Part shown: positions 1-7,089 of the stretch, one piece after another
Numbering within the stretch: the first letter of the stretch is position 1
Layout of the letters: each line of letters starts with the position of its first letter
NCBI RefSeq assembly: GCF_900010725.2
Contig: NZ_LR734879.1
Span: forward strand, 23,807-85,974
DNA from: Planktothrix serta PCC 8927
Lineage (GTDB): Bacteria; Cyanobacteriota; Cyanobacteriia; Cyanobacteriales; Microcoleaceae
Direction: 5' to 3'
Length of the DNA stretch: 62,168 nucleotides
The notes under the pieces: generated by a model
The model's database searches: none
Seen by the model: only the letters and a program-made list of their open reading frames with translations
What the model was told of the DNA's origin: nothing
Position numbers and translations under genes: made by a program

Positions 1-183
1 CGGTTTTTCAATGCGATGACTAGGATTAAGCCTCGTAGTAAGCCCTTCAGGGCTTTCTTTCTAATAATAGGATCAGAAATCGGGTTTCTAACAAAATATG
101 TCTATCTTTAATAAAAACTGTCTCAGAAACCTGGTTTTTCAATGCGATGACTAGGATTAAGCCCTGAAGGGCTTACTACAATG
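1..183. repeat. Short palindromic repeat cluster (REP-like)
   Basis: No gene is seen here. Two direct copies of a ~30-bp stretch beginning gtttttcaatgcgatgac lie at 3-32 and 136-165. Each is followed by a GTAGTAAGCCC/GGGCTTACTAC hairpin arm, once as GTAGTAAGCCCTTCAGGGCT (about 36-55) and once in inverse orientation (about 160-178). AGAAATCGGGTTTCT-type palindromes sit at about 85-99 and 125-137. All these motifs recur in other intergenic spaces of the window. Confidence 0.7.
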
Positions 184-203
184 ATTAATCCTCTGGATTT
201 GAT

Positions 204-749
204 ATGAATGAATCTTTAGAACAGATCATCAGGAGGAAAATTCAATATTTACCTCCTGAACATCAGGAAGAAGTTCTCAGTTTTATTGAGTTTCTGGAAG
301 AAGGACATTGTTTAATAGAAGGCCATCTCTGTGAGATCATTAATCGTTTTTATCAACGTCAAAAAATCGCTCAAGCTTTCCTAAAATTACCCTGTCATTT
401 TGGGGGAAAGACTATTATTCCTGATATTAGCGTATTTCGTTGTGATCGAATTCCGGTAATATCTTCTGGAGAAAATTATCAAGAGCTTACAATTTATCCA
501 GATTGGTCAATTGAAATTTTGTCACTCCAACAAAATCCAACAAAAATTTTAGGAAATTTACTTTATAGTTCTGAATATGGGACAGAATTAGGATGGTTAA
601 TTGATCCAGTGGAAGCAACAGTTTTAGTCGTATTGCCAGAACAACGGGTACAATTGTTACAGGGAGAAGCTAAATTACCTGTGTTACCAGGGATAGATTT
701 AAACTTAACCGTTGATCAAGTTTTGGATTGGTCAATTATTGAATATTGA
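204..749 (+). CDS. Uma2-like (DUF820) PD-(D/E)XK protein with a DUF2281-like N-terminus
   Basis: Of 181 residues, the first ~33 (LPPEHQEEVLSFIEFLEE) resemble DUF2281-type antitoxin peptides. From about residue 38 the protein matches the Uma2/DUF820 nuclease-like family: PDISVF, then PDWSIEILS, a lysine (NPTK) and GTELGWLIDP, in the family order D...E...K...Y-x-W-x-(I/V)-D-P. The usual Uma2 N-terminus appears replaced by the DUF2281-like piece, so this may be a fusion or a truncated copy. Uma2 proteins are very numerous in cyanobacteria and their role is mostly unknown. The gene lies at the edge of a toxin-antitoxin island and is flanked on both sides by palindromic repeats. Confidence 0.7.
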   Translation: MNESLEQIIRRKIQYLPPEHQEEVLSFIEFLEEGHCLIEGHLCEIINRFYQRQKIAQAFLKLPCHFGGKTIIPDISVFRCDRIPVISSGENYQELTIYPDWSIEILSLQQNPTKILGNLLYSSEYGTELGWLIDPVEATVLVVLPEQRVQLLQGEAKLPVLPGIDLNLTVDQVLDWSIIEY

Positions 750-759
750 TACACAACCC

Positions 760-850
760 GTAGTCAGCCCTTCAGGGCTGATTCATAAATCCTAATTATG
801 AGTAATAAATTTACCCACAAATAGGGATTAAGCCCTTTAGGGCTTACTAC
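760..850. repeat. 91-bp BIME-like palindromic element, copy 1
   Basis: Begins GTAGTCAGCCCTTCAGGGCT and ends AGCCCTTTAGGGCTTACTAC, so a GTAG-headed hairpin at each end in inverted orientation encloses ~50 bp containing attatgagtaataaattta. It has the same length and nearly the same interior as the copies at 6886-6976 and 6988-7078. The GTAG tetranucleotide at the foot of a small palindrome is the layout of REP sequences moved by RAYT (TnpA-REP) enzymes. No RAYT gene is in the window. Confidence 0.75.
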
Positions 851-964
851 GATTGAGGTCAGATTCGGTAATAGTTTCTAAAGAGAGTTCATCGGTTTCT
901 TATCTTCTAAAATGAGTTGCTGTACCGACCAAATGTAGTTACAATAGGGGGTGACAATCAATGT

Positions 965-1240
965 ATGGAATTTGAGTGGGATGAGGAGAAACGTCTTACC
1001 AATCTCCGCAAACATGGAATTGATTTTATCGATGTTCCGATTGTTTTTGAGGGAGACATCGTGACGATTGAAGATGAACGATTCAATTATGGAGAGCAGA
1101 GGTTTGTGACTCTTGGTTTATTGCAAAGGCAAGTTGTCGTTATTGTCCATACAGAACGAGAGAATTTTACCCGCATTATTTCTGCTAGAAAGGCAACAAG
1201 ATATGAACAACAAATTTACTTTGAGCAACTCTCAAACTGA
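965..1240 (+). CDS. brnT: BrnT-family toxin (DUF497)
   Basis: Ribonuclease toxin of the BrnT/BrnA type II system. The 91-residue product from the ATG at 965 has the family hallmarks FEWDEEKRLTNLRKHGIDF, an acidic middle, the central strand GEQRFVTLGLL and the ending RIISARKATRYE. An in-frame ATG at 917 would add 16 residues without similarity. The 965 start is preferred because AGGGGGTGA lies just upstream and the WDE-x-K motif then falls at the usual place. The stop lies 38 bp inside the next gene (1203), an overlap typical of a translationally coupled toxin-antitoxin pair. In characterised systems BrnA represses the pair. Confidence 0.85.
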   Translation: MEFEWDEEKRLTNLRKHGIDFIDVPIVFEGDIVTIEDERFNYGEQRFVTLGLLQRQVVVIVHTERENFTRIISARKATRYEQQIYFEQLSN

Positions 1241-1478
1241 ATGGGAACGCCTAGATGCGATGACTGATGAAGAAATTGATTTTTCTGATTGTCCAGAAAT
1301 TACGCGGGAAATGTTTGCCAAGGCAGTGATTCGGCGAGGTTTGCCCAATTCTCAGACTAAAACTGAAGTGACTTTACCCATTGACAGTGATGTTTTAGAG
1401 TGGTTTAAATCTCAAGGTCAAGGTTATAAAAGCCAGATTAATAGCTTACTGCGATCTTACATGGAAACGCATCAATAG
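1203..1478 (+). CDS. brnA: BrnA-family antitoxin (CopG/RHH type)
   Basis: The 91-residue partner of the upstream toxin starts at the ATG at 1203 inside the toxin gene. An acidic stretch (DAMTDEEIDFSDCPEIT) is followed by the BrnA signature TEVTLPIDSDVLEWFKSQG and YKSQINSLLRSYM. This is the C-terminal ribbon-helix-helix used for DNA binding and dimerisation. BrnA neutralises BrnT and autoregulates the operon. The reading frame is open upstream to 1113, but that extension overlaps brnT extensively and has no family similarity. Confidence 0.85.
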   Translation: MNNKFTLSNSQTEWERLDAMTDEEIDFSDCPEITREMFAKAVIRRGLPNSQTKTEVTLPIDSDVLEWFKSQGQGYKSQINSLLRSYMETHQ

Positions 1479-1519
1479 TCTCTGGGTTCAGAAACCAGGT
1501 TTCTTAATTGAATCTTGTT

Positions 1520-1648
1520 TGGTCGCCTTATGATTATGGTGACGCTGCTCAGAAATTAATCAGCTTATTAGAACAAGAAGAAGCGAAAGAAAATGCGAAA
1601 TGCTAAACGATTTTCTTTGATCGAATGCAGCAATCAAGTAGGATAAAC
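1520..1648 (+). pseudogene. Duplicated remnant of the 3027-3663 gene pair
   Basis: About 120 bp are nearly identical to 3164-3284 (I count six mismatches). The stretch contains the last ~30 codons of the small gene at 3027 and the first ~14 codons of the aspartyl-protease gene at 3238, including the same overlapping stop/start. No open reading frame continues on either side, so it is a broken copy. With the intact copy it forms a direct repeat flanking two toxin-antitoxin modules. Confidence 0.85.
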
Positions 1649-1683
1649 TAATTTCAAACGTGCCTACTAAAAGGATAAAAAAT

Positions 1684-1923
1684 ATGAGCATTATATCTTT
1701 TCAAGAAATTATTGATTCGGTTGAGAAACTCTCTCTTGACGATCAAGATTATTTGTTTGAGCTAATCAAAAAAAGAAGAATTGAAAAGCGACGTTTAGAG
1801 ATTGCTGCCAATGCTAAAGCTACTTTAGAGTCTTTAAAAAAAGGAACAGCAAAAAAAGGAAGTGTGGATGATTTAATTGCTGATTTATGGGATGATAAAG
1901 ATGATGAAAATAGTTTGGGATAA
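1684..1923 (+). CDS. Antitoxin of a RelE/StbE-type toxin-antitoxin pair
   Basis: 79 residues from the ATG at 1684, preceded by AAAAGGAT. An upstream in-frame ATG at 1660 is possible but has no ribosome site. The sequence FQEIIDSVEKLSLDDQDYLFELIKKRRIEKRR followed by a KGSVDDLIADLWDD tail is typical of small helical cyanobacterial antitoxins encoded next to RelE/YafQ-like toxins. Its 3' end overlaps the toxin gene by 20 bp, so the two are translationally coupled. Expected role: DNA-binding, toxin-neutralising partner. Confidence 0.7.
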   Translation: MSIISFQEIIDSVEKLSLDDQDYLFELIKKRRIEKRRLEIAANAKATLESLKKGTAKKGSVDDLIADLWDDKDDENSLG

Positions 1924-2191
1924 TAGCTTTAAACGGGCTTTTAGAAAACTTATAAAGAAAAATCCTGAAATGAGCGACAGGATTATTAATGTGCTTAATT
2001 TGTTAAGTATCGATCCTCTTACTCCCTCTTTAAAATCTCATAAATTAACAGGTTCTTTGGAGGGTTTATGGTCTTGTTCAGTCGCTTATGATTGTCGTAT
2101 TATATTCACGTTTGCTCAAGATGAAGAATCAGAAGAGTCTCTGATTGTTTTAGTTGATATTGTGGCTCCCATGATGATGTGTATTAGTTAG
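1904..2191 (+). CDS. RelE/ParE-superfamily mRNA interferase toxin
   Basis: 95 residues. Consecutive ATG codons at 1901 and 1904 both lie inside the antitoxin gene; homologues of this size begin MKIVWDNSFKRAFRKLIKK, favouring 1904. The middle (INVLNLLSIDPLTPSLKSHKLTGSLEGLWSCSVAYDCRIIF) is the standard YafQ/RelE pattern: basic helices, the H-K-L-x-G-x-L-x-G-x-W-S turn and Y-x-x-R-I-I-F. These toxins cleave mRNA at the ribosome when released from the antitoxin. The order is antitoxin then toxin. Confidence 0.8.
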   Translation: MKIVWDNSFKRAFRKLIKKNPEMSDRIINVLNLLSIDPLTPSLKSHKLTGSLEGLWSCSVAYDCRIIFTFAQDEESEESLIVLVDIVAPMMMCIS

Positions 2192-2301
2192 CTTTGAACA
2201 AATTTTATGGATTAAGCTTCTAAAATAGTCCTTGCAGAAGAGTTGGGGTGGCGCTATGCCATAATTAATGAGAGCATATATTCAAAGGATTAATAAGGAC
2301 T

Positions 2302-2529
2302 ATGGCAAGCATTACGATTCAAGTTGATGAAGATATTAAGATGGCGTTTGAAGGGGCTACTTCTGAGACTCACAAACAGTTAAGCCACATTGTTCAATTG
2401 TTTTTGAGAGGAAATTTACAAAATAAAACTTTAACTGAAGTTATGGCAGAAATTTCTGATAAGGCACAACAGCGAGGCTTAACGCCAGAAATTTTACAAG
2501 AAATTTTGGCGGATGATAATGACGAATAG
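2302..2529 (+). CDS. Antitoxin of a PIN-type toxin-antitoxin pair
   Basis: 75 residues beginning MASITIQVDEDIKMAFEGATSE, a RelB/RHH-like N-terminus, and ending in the acidic tail PEILQEILADDNDE. The start ATG follows AAGGATTAATAAGGACT. It ends inside the next gene, which encodes a PIN-domain protein, in the usual antitoxin-toxin layout. The N-terminal strand and helix should bind operator DNA and the tail should occupy the toxin active site. The exact family is not certain. Confidence 0.7.
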   Translation: MASITIQVDEDIKMAFEGATSETHKQLSHIVQLFLRGNLQNKTLTEVMAEISDKAQQRGLTPEILQEILADDNDE

Positions 2530-2929
2530 ATTTGTCGTAGATACGAATGTTTTAATCAGTGCTTTACTGTTTAAAAATTCAGTCCCCTTTCGGGCGATTG
2601 AATTGGCAGAAAAGCAAGGAATAATTTTATATTCTGAAGCAACTTTAAATGAATTAGAGCAAGTTTTGAATCGTAAAAAGTTTAACAAGTATCTTTCTTT
2701 GGAAGACAGACAGGTATTTTTGCTGAAATTTATCAGCACCTCCGAGTTAGTCTCTATTACAGAAACAATTGCCGTTTGTCGAGATGAAAAAGATAATAAG
2801 TTTTTAGAGTTAGCTGTTAGTGGTAATGCCAATATAATTGTTACGGGAGATTTGGATTTATTGGTATTAAATCCTTTTCAAGCAGTAAAAATTGTTACTC
2901 CCGATATATTTATTGATAGATTTAGTTAA
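2519..2929 (+). CDS. PIN-domain toxin (putative TA toxin component, PIN family)
   Basis: 136 residues from the ATG at 2519, overlapping the antitoxin by 11 bp (an ATG at 2513 is also possible). PIN signatures are present in order: FVVDTNVLISALL (first Asp), the central acidic residue in EATLNELEQVL, and the C-terminal DEKDNKFLELAVSGNANIIVTGDLDLL, which supplies the remaining acidic metal ligands. Members of this family are Mg2+-dependent ribonucleases held inactive by their partner. Confidence 0.85.
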   Translation: MTNRFVVDTNVLISALLFKNSVPFRAIELAEKQGIILYSEATLNELEQVLNRKKFNKYLSLEDRQVFLLKFISTSELVSITETIAVCRDEKDNKFLELAVSGNANIIVTGDLDLLVLNPFQAVKIVTPDIFIDRFS

Positions 2930-3026
2930 TTGTAAGTTTTGCTACCGTCGATGCACCAGGAGTTGGAGGGTGGGGTAAAATCTTTGGAGTAGTGGTAAGA
3001 TAGAAAAATGAATTTAAGGTTGTTTT

Positions 3027-3251
3027 ATGTCAAATCCCGAATTATTGGCGCAACTGCGACAGTTATCCCCTGCTGAGAAGGTTGAAATGATGCAGTTTTT
3101 AACGACCGAATTGGCGAAAGAAGAAGGTTTAAAATCATTAGATAATGACGTGGTTTATCGTCTTTGGTCGCCTTATGATTATGGTGACGCGGCTCAGAAA
3201 TTAATGAGCTTATTAGAACAAGAAGAAGCGAAAGAAAATGCGAAATGCTAA
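3027..3251 (+). CDS. Small acidic protein paired with an aspartyl protease
   Basis: 74 residues: MSNPELLAQLRQLSPAEKVEMMQFLTTELAKEEG followed by a WSPYDYGDAAQKLMSLLEQEE tail. It is mostly helical and resembles the small antitoxin-like proteins common in cyanobacteria, with the short SPAEKVEMMQFL helix also seen in DUF2281-like peptides. The gene overlaps the downstream aspartyl-protease gene by 14 bp, a translational-coupling arrangement like that of the neighbouring toxin-antitoxin pairs. A duplicated fragment of its 3' end lies at 1520-1648. Function is unknown; partner or regulator of the protease is an inference from layout. Confidence 0.7.
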   Translation: MSNPELLAQLRQLSPAEKVEMMQFLTTELAKEEGLKSLDNDVVYRLWSPYDYGDAAQKLMSLLEQEEAKENAKC

Positions 3252-3663
3252 ACGATTTTCTTTTATCGAACGCAGGAATCAAGCAGGAGAGGCTAATGTT
3301 TTTCCTTGTGTGCCCATAACTTTAAGCTATCACGATTGTGTTTTAGAAGTTGTTGGTTTGTTAGATACGGGAGCGAGTCTTAATATTTTACCGTACCATG
3401 TTGGTTTAGCGTTAGGAGCCGTTTGGGAGGAGCAAACGCTTTCAATTCCGTTAGCAGGTAATCTTGCGCCAGTGGAAGCAAGGGGTTTAGCCGTTGTGGG
3501 ACAGGTTAGCGATTTTCCACCTGTTCGTTTAGCTTTTGCTTGGGCTAAATCTAACGATCCGCCTATTATTTTAGGTCAGTTAAACTTTTTTCTGGAGTTT
3601 GATGTCTGTTTTTATCGTTCACAATTAGCATTTGAAGTATGTCCTAAATTTAGAGAAAATTGA
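3238..3663 (+). CDS. Retropepsin-like (clan AA) aspartyl protease
   Basis: 141 residues. The single-domain retroviral-type aspartyl protease signature LLDTGASLNILPYHVGLALG lies at about residues 41-60 (catalytic Asp in D-T-G-A-S). It is followed by a flap-like region and the second family motif, a hydrophobic strand then ILGQLNFFLEFDVCFY. Such proteins act as homodimers. The start ATG overlaps the upstream gene. Substrate is unknown. Its place among toxin-antitoxin modules suggests a linked stress or conflict function, but this is inference. Confidence 0.75.
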   Translation: MRNAKRFSFIERRNQAGEANVFPCVPITLSYHDCVLEVVGLLDTGASLNILPYHVGLALGAVWEEQTLSIPLAGNLAPVEARGLAVVGQVSDFPPVRLAFAWAKSNDPPIILGQLNFFLEFDVCFYRSQLAFEVCPKFREN

Positions 3664-3668
3664 GATTA

Positions 3669-3902
3669 TCAAGATTCTAAAATAGTCCTTTGTAACCAAG
3701 TAATAATAGTTTGAATTAGGTGGGGATCTTGGGGTGAGAAGGTGGGAATGGTGGGATGGGGTGAGTCGGTGATAACGCAAATTGTAGCGTCGAAGCGAGT
3801 GAGAGAATCCAGAAAAGTTTGGCTAAAACCTTGAGGTTTCGCTTCCTTAACTGGTTCTGCTATAACACGAGAGTAGAAGGTGTGGCATTTGAGATCACTC
3901 AT
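3669..3902 (-). CDS. Small protein coupled to the NLR-like ATPase gene
   Basis: 77 residues from the ATG at 3902, which overlaps the last codons and stop of the upstream ATPase gene by 8 nt, so translation is probably coupled. The frame is open further upstream (to 3947), but that part is inside the ATPase gene. The sequence has a cysteine-containing start (MSDLKCHTFYSR), a central hydrophobic strand (DATICVITDSP) and a C-terminal amphipathic helix (HLIQTIITWLQRTI). I do not recognise a family. It may be a partner of the ATPase or a C-terminal fragment of a formerly larger protein. Confidence 0.5.
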   Translation of the reverse strand: MSDLKCHTFYSRVIAEPVKEAKPQGFSQTFLDSLTRFDATICVITDSPHPTIPTFSPQDPHLIQTIITWLQRTILES

Positions 3903-6792
3903 TCCGTTGCTCGCGAATTTCTTTATGTAGAGATAAAGCTTGAGCATAATCTCTCATCATTCCTAAATACTCAAAATTGTTTAACGCCTTTTGAATGTAT
4001 TCAACTGCTTTGGGAAGTTGATTTTTTGCTTTTTCTAATTTTGCCAAAGAAATTTTGCAGTAAGCAATTCGCCTTTTGTCGTTATTTGCTTTGACCTCTT
4101 CATAAACAATTTGTAATAATTCTTCTGCACGTTCTAATTGGTTATCATTGATAGCAATATCCGCTAAAATTCTTCTTGCATAATTAGCATTCCGTAAGCC
4201 ATTTTCTATTCCATCCGTGTTTTTGATTACTGCTTCACACAACAATTTTGATTCGTTATATTTTCCTTGCATAAACAATAATTCTGCTCGTTCCCGATCA
4301 ATGTAAATTTGGTATTTAGACTTTTCCCGTTCGGATAAATTAATGTTTTTGTATAGATTTTCTTGTTCAATATCCAGCCACTTATGAGCATCTTCATACC
4401 TTTCTAGACGATTAAACAATCCCGCTAAGTGATTGAGCAAATAATCTAAATCTTCAAAGCTGGCATACTGGCGTAAATCCCAAGCTTTCAGTAGCAGCTT
4501 TTCTGCGTCTCTCAATTGTTCAGGTTTTCCCATTAAAAGTAATGTTCTTCCTCGACGGGACATAGTATTAACAGCAGTTGAATAATCTCCTTTGATCATA
4601 GACATCTCACTTAGATGACTAAGCCAAGATACTTTGATTGTTTCTAAATTATCAACAATTAACAGGACATTACCTTTGTTTTTGAGAGATTTTTTAATTA
4701 TTGAAACATAATCATTGTTTTTGTTATTGATATCCATGTTAATGATTATTGGATCGTCCAAAATATGAGCTATGGTTCTATAAATTTCTTGAAGAGTTCT
4801 AGATACCATAAGCCTTGTAACCGAGTTGCCATTTAACAACTCAGATTCTTTCGCTGAAACAAAAATAATGAGGTCAAACTGAGGAATTTTACAGCTTGAA
4901 TTCCAATTTTGAATTATAGGATTCTGCGTTTCTCCATAAAGCTTATACTCAAGGCAGCAGTATGCTGCCTCTAAAACCAAGGCAGTTTTTCCCACTCCAG
5001 CGATACCATCAACTTGAATAATATTTGCAGGATGATCGGCTGAAAGCAAACGCATGAGTTTACATAAGTCATCTTGACGACCAATAAATGGATTTGGTTG
5101 AGGAGGTAAGTTATGACAGTCAAGATGACTTAGATTAATTCGATTTCGTAAAACGTCGATGTCTGGGAAAGATTTGCGCTTAACTTCTCGAATAACAACC
5201 TGCCATTTTTCAGGATCAACAACATCTTCAGGTTGCAGTCTTAATACTTCTTGACACAACATCCGCAACCGCAAGGGATTCTGAATCAACTCCTTGAGAC
5301 GGGAATTTTCCGACTGTGCTAACGCCGCCTCTAAACTCTCCCCCGTCGCTGCATCCCCCATCCCTGCAAACCAACGGCAAATATAGTCCGTCACCTGTTC
5401 CGGGTTAAACTCCAAATTGCGAAACACATCAAACCCCGAAAAAGCATTCTTATCCGCTTCCCAAACATTCACCCGACAAGTCACCACCACTCGCGCCGCT
5501 TGCACCCATCCCCCCAACAGTGCGGAAACATGGCGGGTTTCTACCCTTGATGTCATTTCATCTAACCCATCTAACAATAACCAAATCCGTTCTTTCTGTT
5601 GGGTGAGTTCGTCAATTGTGAGGCTTTTACCTGTTTGTTTCAGCCAGATTTCTTCGATATGTTGGGGTATTGTTGGTTGGGTTAAATCTGCCAAAGATAT
5701 CCAAATTGGCAACCCCAAATCTTGCTTTAAAATCCAATCAGCAATTTTTTGTAACCGCGTGGTTTTACCCGAACCCGGTTCACCAATAATTGCAATTTTT
5801 CGCCCTTGACTAATTTGGCTTTTCCCTTGTCGCAATACATCTTCAAAAAAGCATTCTTCCGCAATGGGAATAAGTTTTTCTTCTTCCTTTTCTTCTGGCT
5901 GATTTCTTGAGGGAAGTTTGGGCGGTTTGCTTTCAACAATTGCTAAAGGAACATAAATCTCATCCAGTTGCGGTGTCACCCCGTTGGCGTTGGAAAAGGG
6001 GTTAGTGGTGAGTTGTTTTTGTTGCGGCAGGTTTTGACGACAAATTTCTTGCCAATCTTCTAACGTCAATGATTTGGGGTTGAGAATCTCAATAATTTTT
6101 TGCACATTTTGGTCAGTACGATTAACCACTGAGAGCATATCTGTCATCGTCAAAGCAACTTGCTCTTGTCCAATCCCAATCTCTGTTAAACTGGCATTAA
6201 TGGCTGGTAAATATTCTAATTCAAAAGCTCTATAGGCACGGTCATTAATTTTTAATTGCTCGACAAAATGAGCGTATATTCTGGAAAATAAATTAGTCTG
6301 TATTTGATTATGATAATCTGCTGGTATGTCAGTAATTCCTTCTAAAGTTTGGCTAATTAATCGGGTTTCTAATTCTTGGCGGCGATCGCCAATCGGTTGA
6401 CCATGAGATAGCAATAGTTGCTCAATTTCTGCTGTGTCTTGCAATGGAGATGATATTTCTGTCTCGTCTTTGGCATTTTCTACCTGTTTTAACTCGGTTT
6501 TCCAGTATTCAATTTTTTGATCAAGTTCTGTCGGTAAATAAAGGCGAAATGACTCAATTCTTCCCGCTTTAAACTCTTGGGTAATTTCTAGTAACGCTTG
6601 CAAATAAGCAATCTTAATCGCCTTTTGTAAATCATGATTAATGGGCTTTTCCCGATTTTTAAGCCTCTTTAAGAGAACTTTGACATCAAGGGGAGCCGTG
6701 AAGATGTTGATCATCACGGGCAACAGAATCATGGAAAAAGGATCGATAACCATAATGCCAGAGGTATTGACAGCCCTCAAACATTTTAGCAT
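3895..6792 (-). CDS. NLR-like STAND ATPase with two NTPase cores and TPR tail
   Basis: 965 residues. Residues 1-290 are a helical N-terminal region of unknown function. Residues ~310-525 form a NACHT-type core with Walker A GEPGSGKT (~337), Walker B LLLDGLDE (~405) and the RVVVTCR sensor. A second NTPase core begins at NPFIGRQDDLCKLM with Walker A GIAGVGKT (~597) and Walker B NVLLIVDNLET (~708). Residues ~730-955 are TPR-like helices. STAND ATPases of this design act as sensors in bacterial conflict and antiviral systems. The second core runs from Walker B almost directly into the TPRs and lacks the usual sensor/winged-helix region. The first lacks its C-terminal sensor domain. The gene therefore looks like a recombinant of two NLR genes with internal loss. 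Downstream ATGs (e.g. 6753) are alternative starts. Confidence 0.8.
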   Translation of the reverse strand: MLKCLRAVNTSGIMVIDPFSMILLPVMINIFTAPLDVKVLLKRLKNREKPINHDLQKAIKIAYLQALLEITQEFKAGRIESFRLYLPTELDQKIEYWKTELKQVENAKDETEISSPLQDTAEIEQLLLSHGQPIGDRRQELETRLISQTLEGITDIPADYHNQIQTNLFSRIYAHFVEQLKINDRAYRAFELEYLPAINASLTEIGIGQEQVALTMTDMLSVVNRTDQNVQKIIEILNPKSLTLEDWQEICRQNLPQQKQLTTNPFSNANGVTPQLDEIYVPLAIVESKPPKLPSRNQPEEKEEEKLIPIAEECFFEDVLRQGKSQISQGRKIAIIGEPGSGKTTRLQKIADWILKQDLGLPIWISLADLTQPTIPQHIEEIWLKQTGKSLTIDELTQQKERIWLLLDGLDEMTSRVETRHVSALLGGWVQAARVVVTCRVNVWEADKNAFSGFDVFRNLEFNPEQVTDYICRWFAGMGDAATGESLEAALAQSENSRLKELIQNPLRLRMLCQEVLRLQPEDVVDPEKWQVVIREVKRKSFPDIDVLRNRINLSHLDCHNLPPQPNPFIGRQDDLCKLMRLLSADHPANIIQVDGIAGVGKTALVLEAAYCCLEYKLYGETQNPIIQNWNSSCKIPQFDLIIFVSAKESELLNGNSVTRLMVSRTLQEIYRTIAHILDDPIIINMDINNKNNDYVSIIKKSLKNKGNVLLIVDNLETIKVSWLSHLSEMSMIKGDYSTAVNTMSRRGRTLLLMGKPEQLRDAEKLLLKAWDLRQYASFEDLDYLLNHLAGLFNRLERYEDAHKWLDIEQENLYKNINLSEREKSKYQIYIDRERAELLFMQGKYNESKLLCEAVIKNTDGIENGLRNANYARRILADIAINDNQLERAEELLQIVYEEVKANNDKRRIAYCKISLAKLEKAKNQLPKAVEYIQKALNNFEYLGMMRDYAQALSLHKEIREQRNE

Positions 6793-6885
6793 TAAATTCT
6801 CAAGGCACGTTACTTAAGGTTAATTTAATGTGCGATCGCCACAAAAAAAGTAATCTGGAATTTTAATGTTGATTATTAGCTATTT

Positions 6886-7089
6886 GTAGTAAGCCCTTCA
6901 GGGCTATTTCCTAAATCTCAATTATGAGTAATAAATTTATCCGCAAATAGGGATTAAGCCCTGAAGGGCTTACTACGATAAATATTGGTAGTAAGCCCTT
7001 CAGGGCTATTTCATAAATCTCAATTATGAGTAATAAATTTACCAGCAAATAGGGATTAAGCCCTGAAGGGCTTACTACGATAAATATTG
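6886..7089. repeat. Two 91-bp BIME-like elements in tandem (copies 2 and 3)
   Basis: 6886-6976 and 6988-7078 are near-identical 91-bp units. Each has a GTAGTAAGCCCTTCAGGGCT hairpin at one end and its inverse AGCCCTGAAGGGCTTACTAC at the other. The 11 bp gataaatattg occur between them (6977-6987) and again directly after the second (7079-7089). That is either a target-site duplication of copy 3 or the join of a tandem duplication. Copy 3 overlaps the 3' end of the gene at 7075-8364. Confidence 0.85.

Noticed and set aside
3819-4094. 91-codon plus-strand frame
   Set aside because: Antisense to the end of the NLR-like gene and its small partner; no independent evidence.
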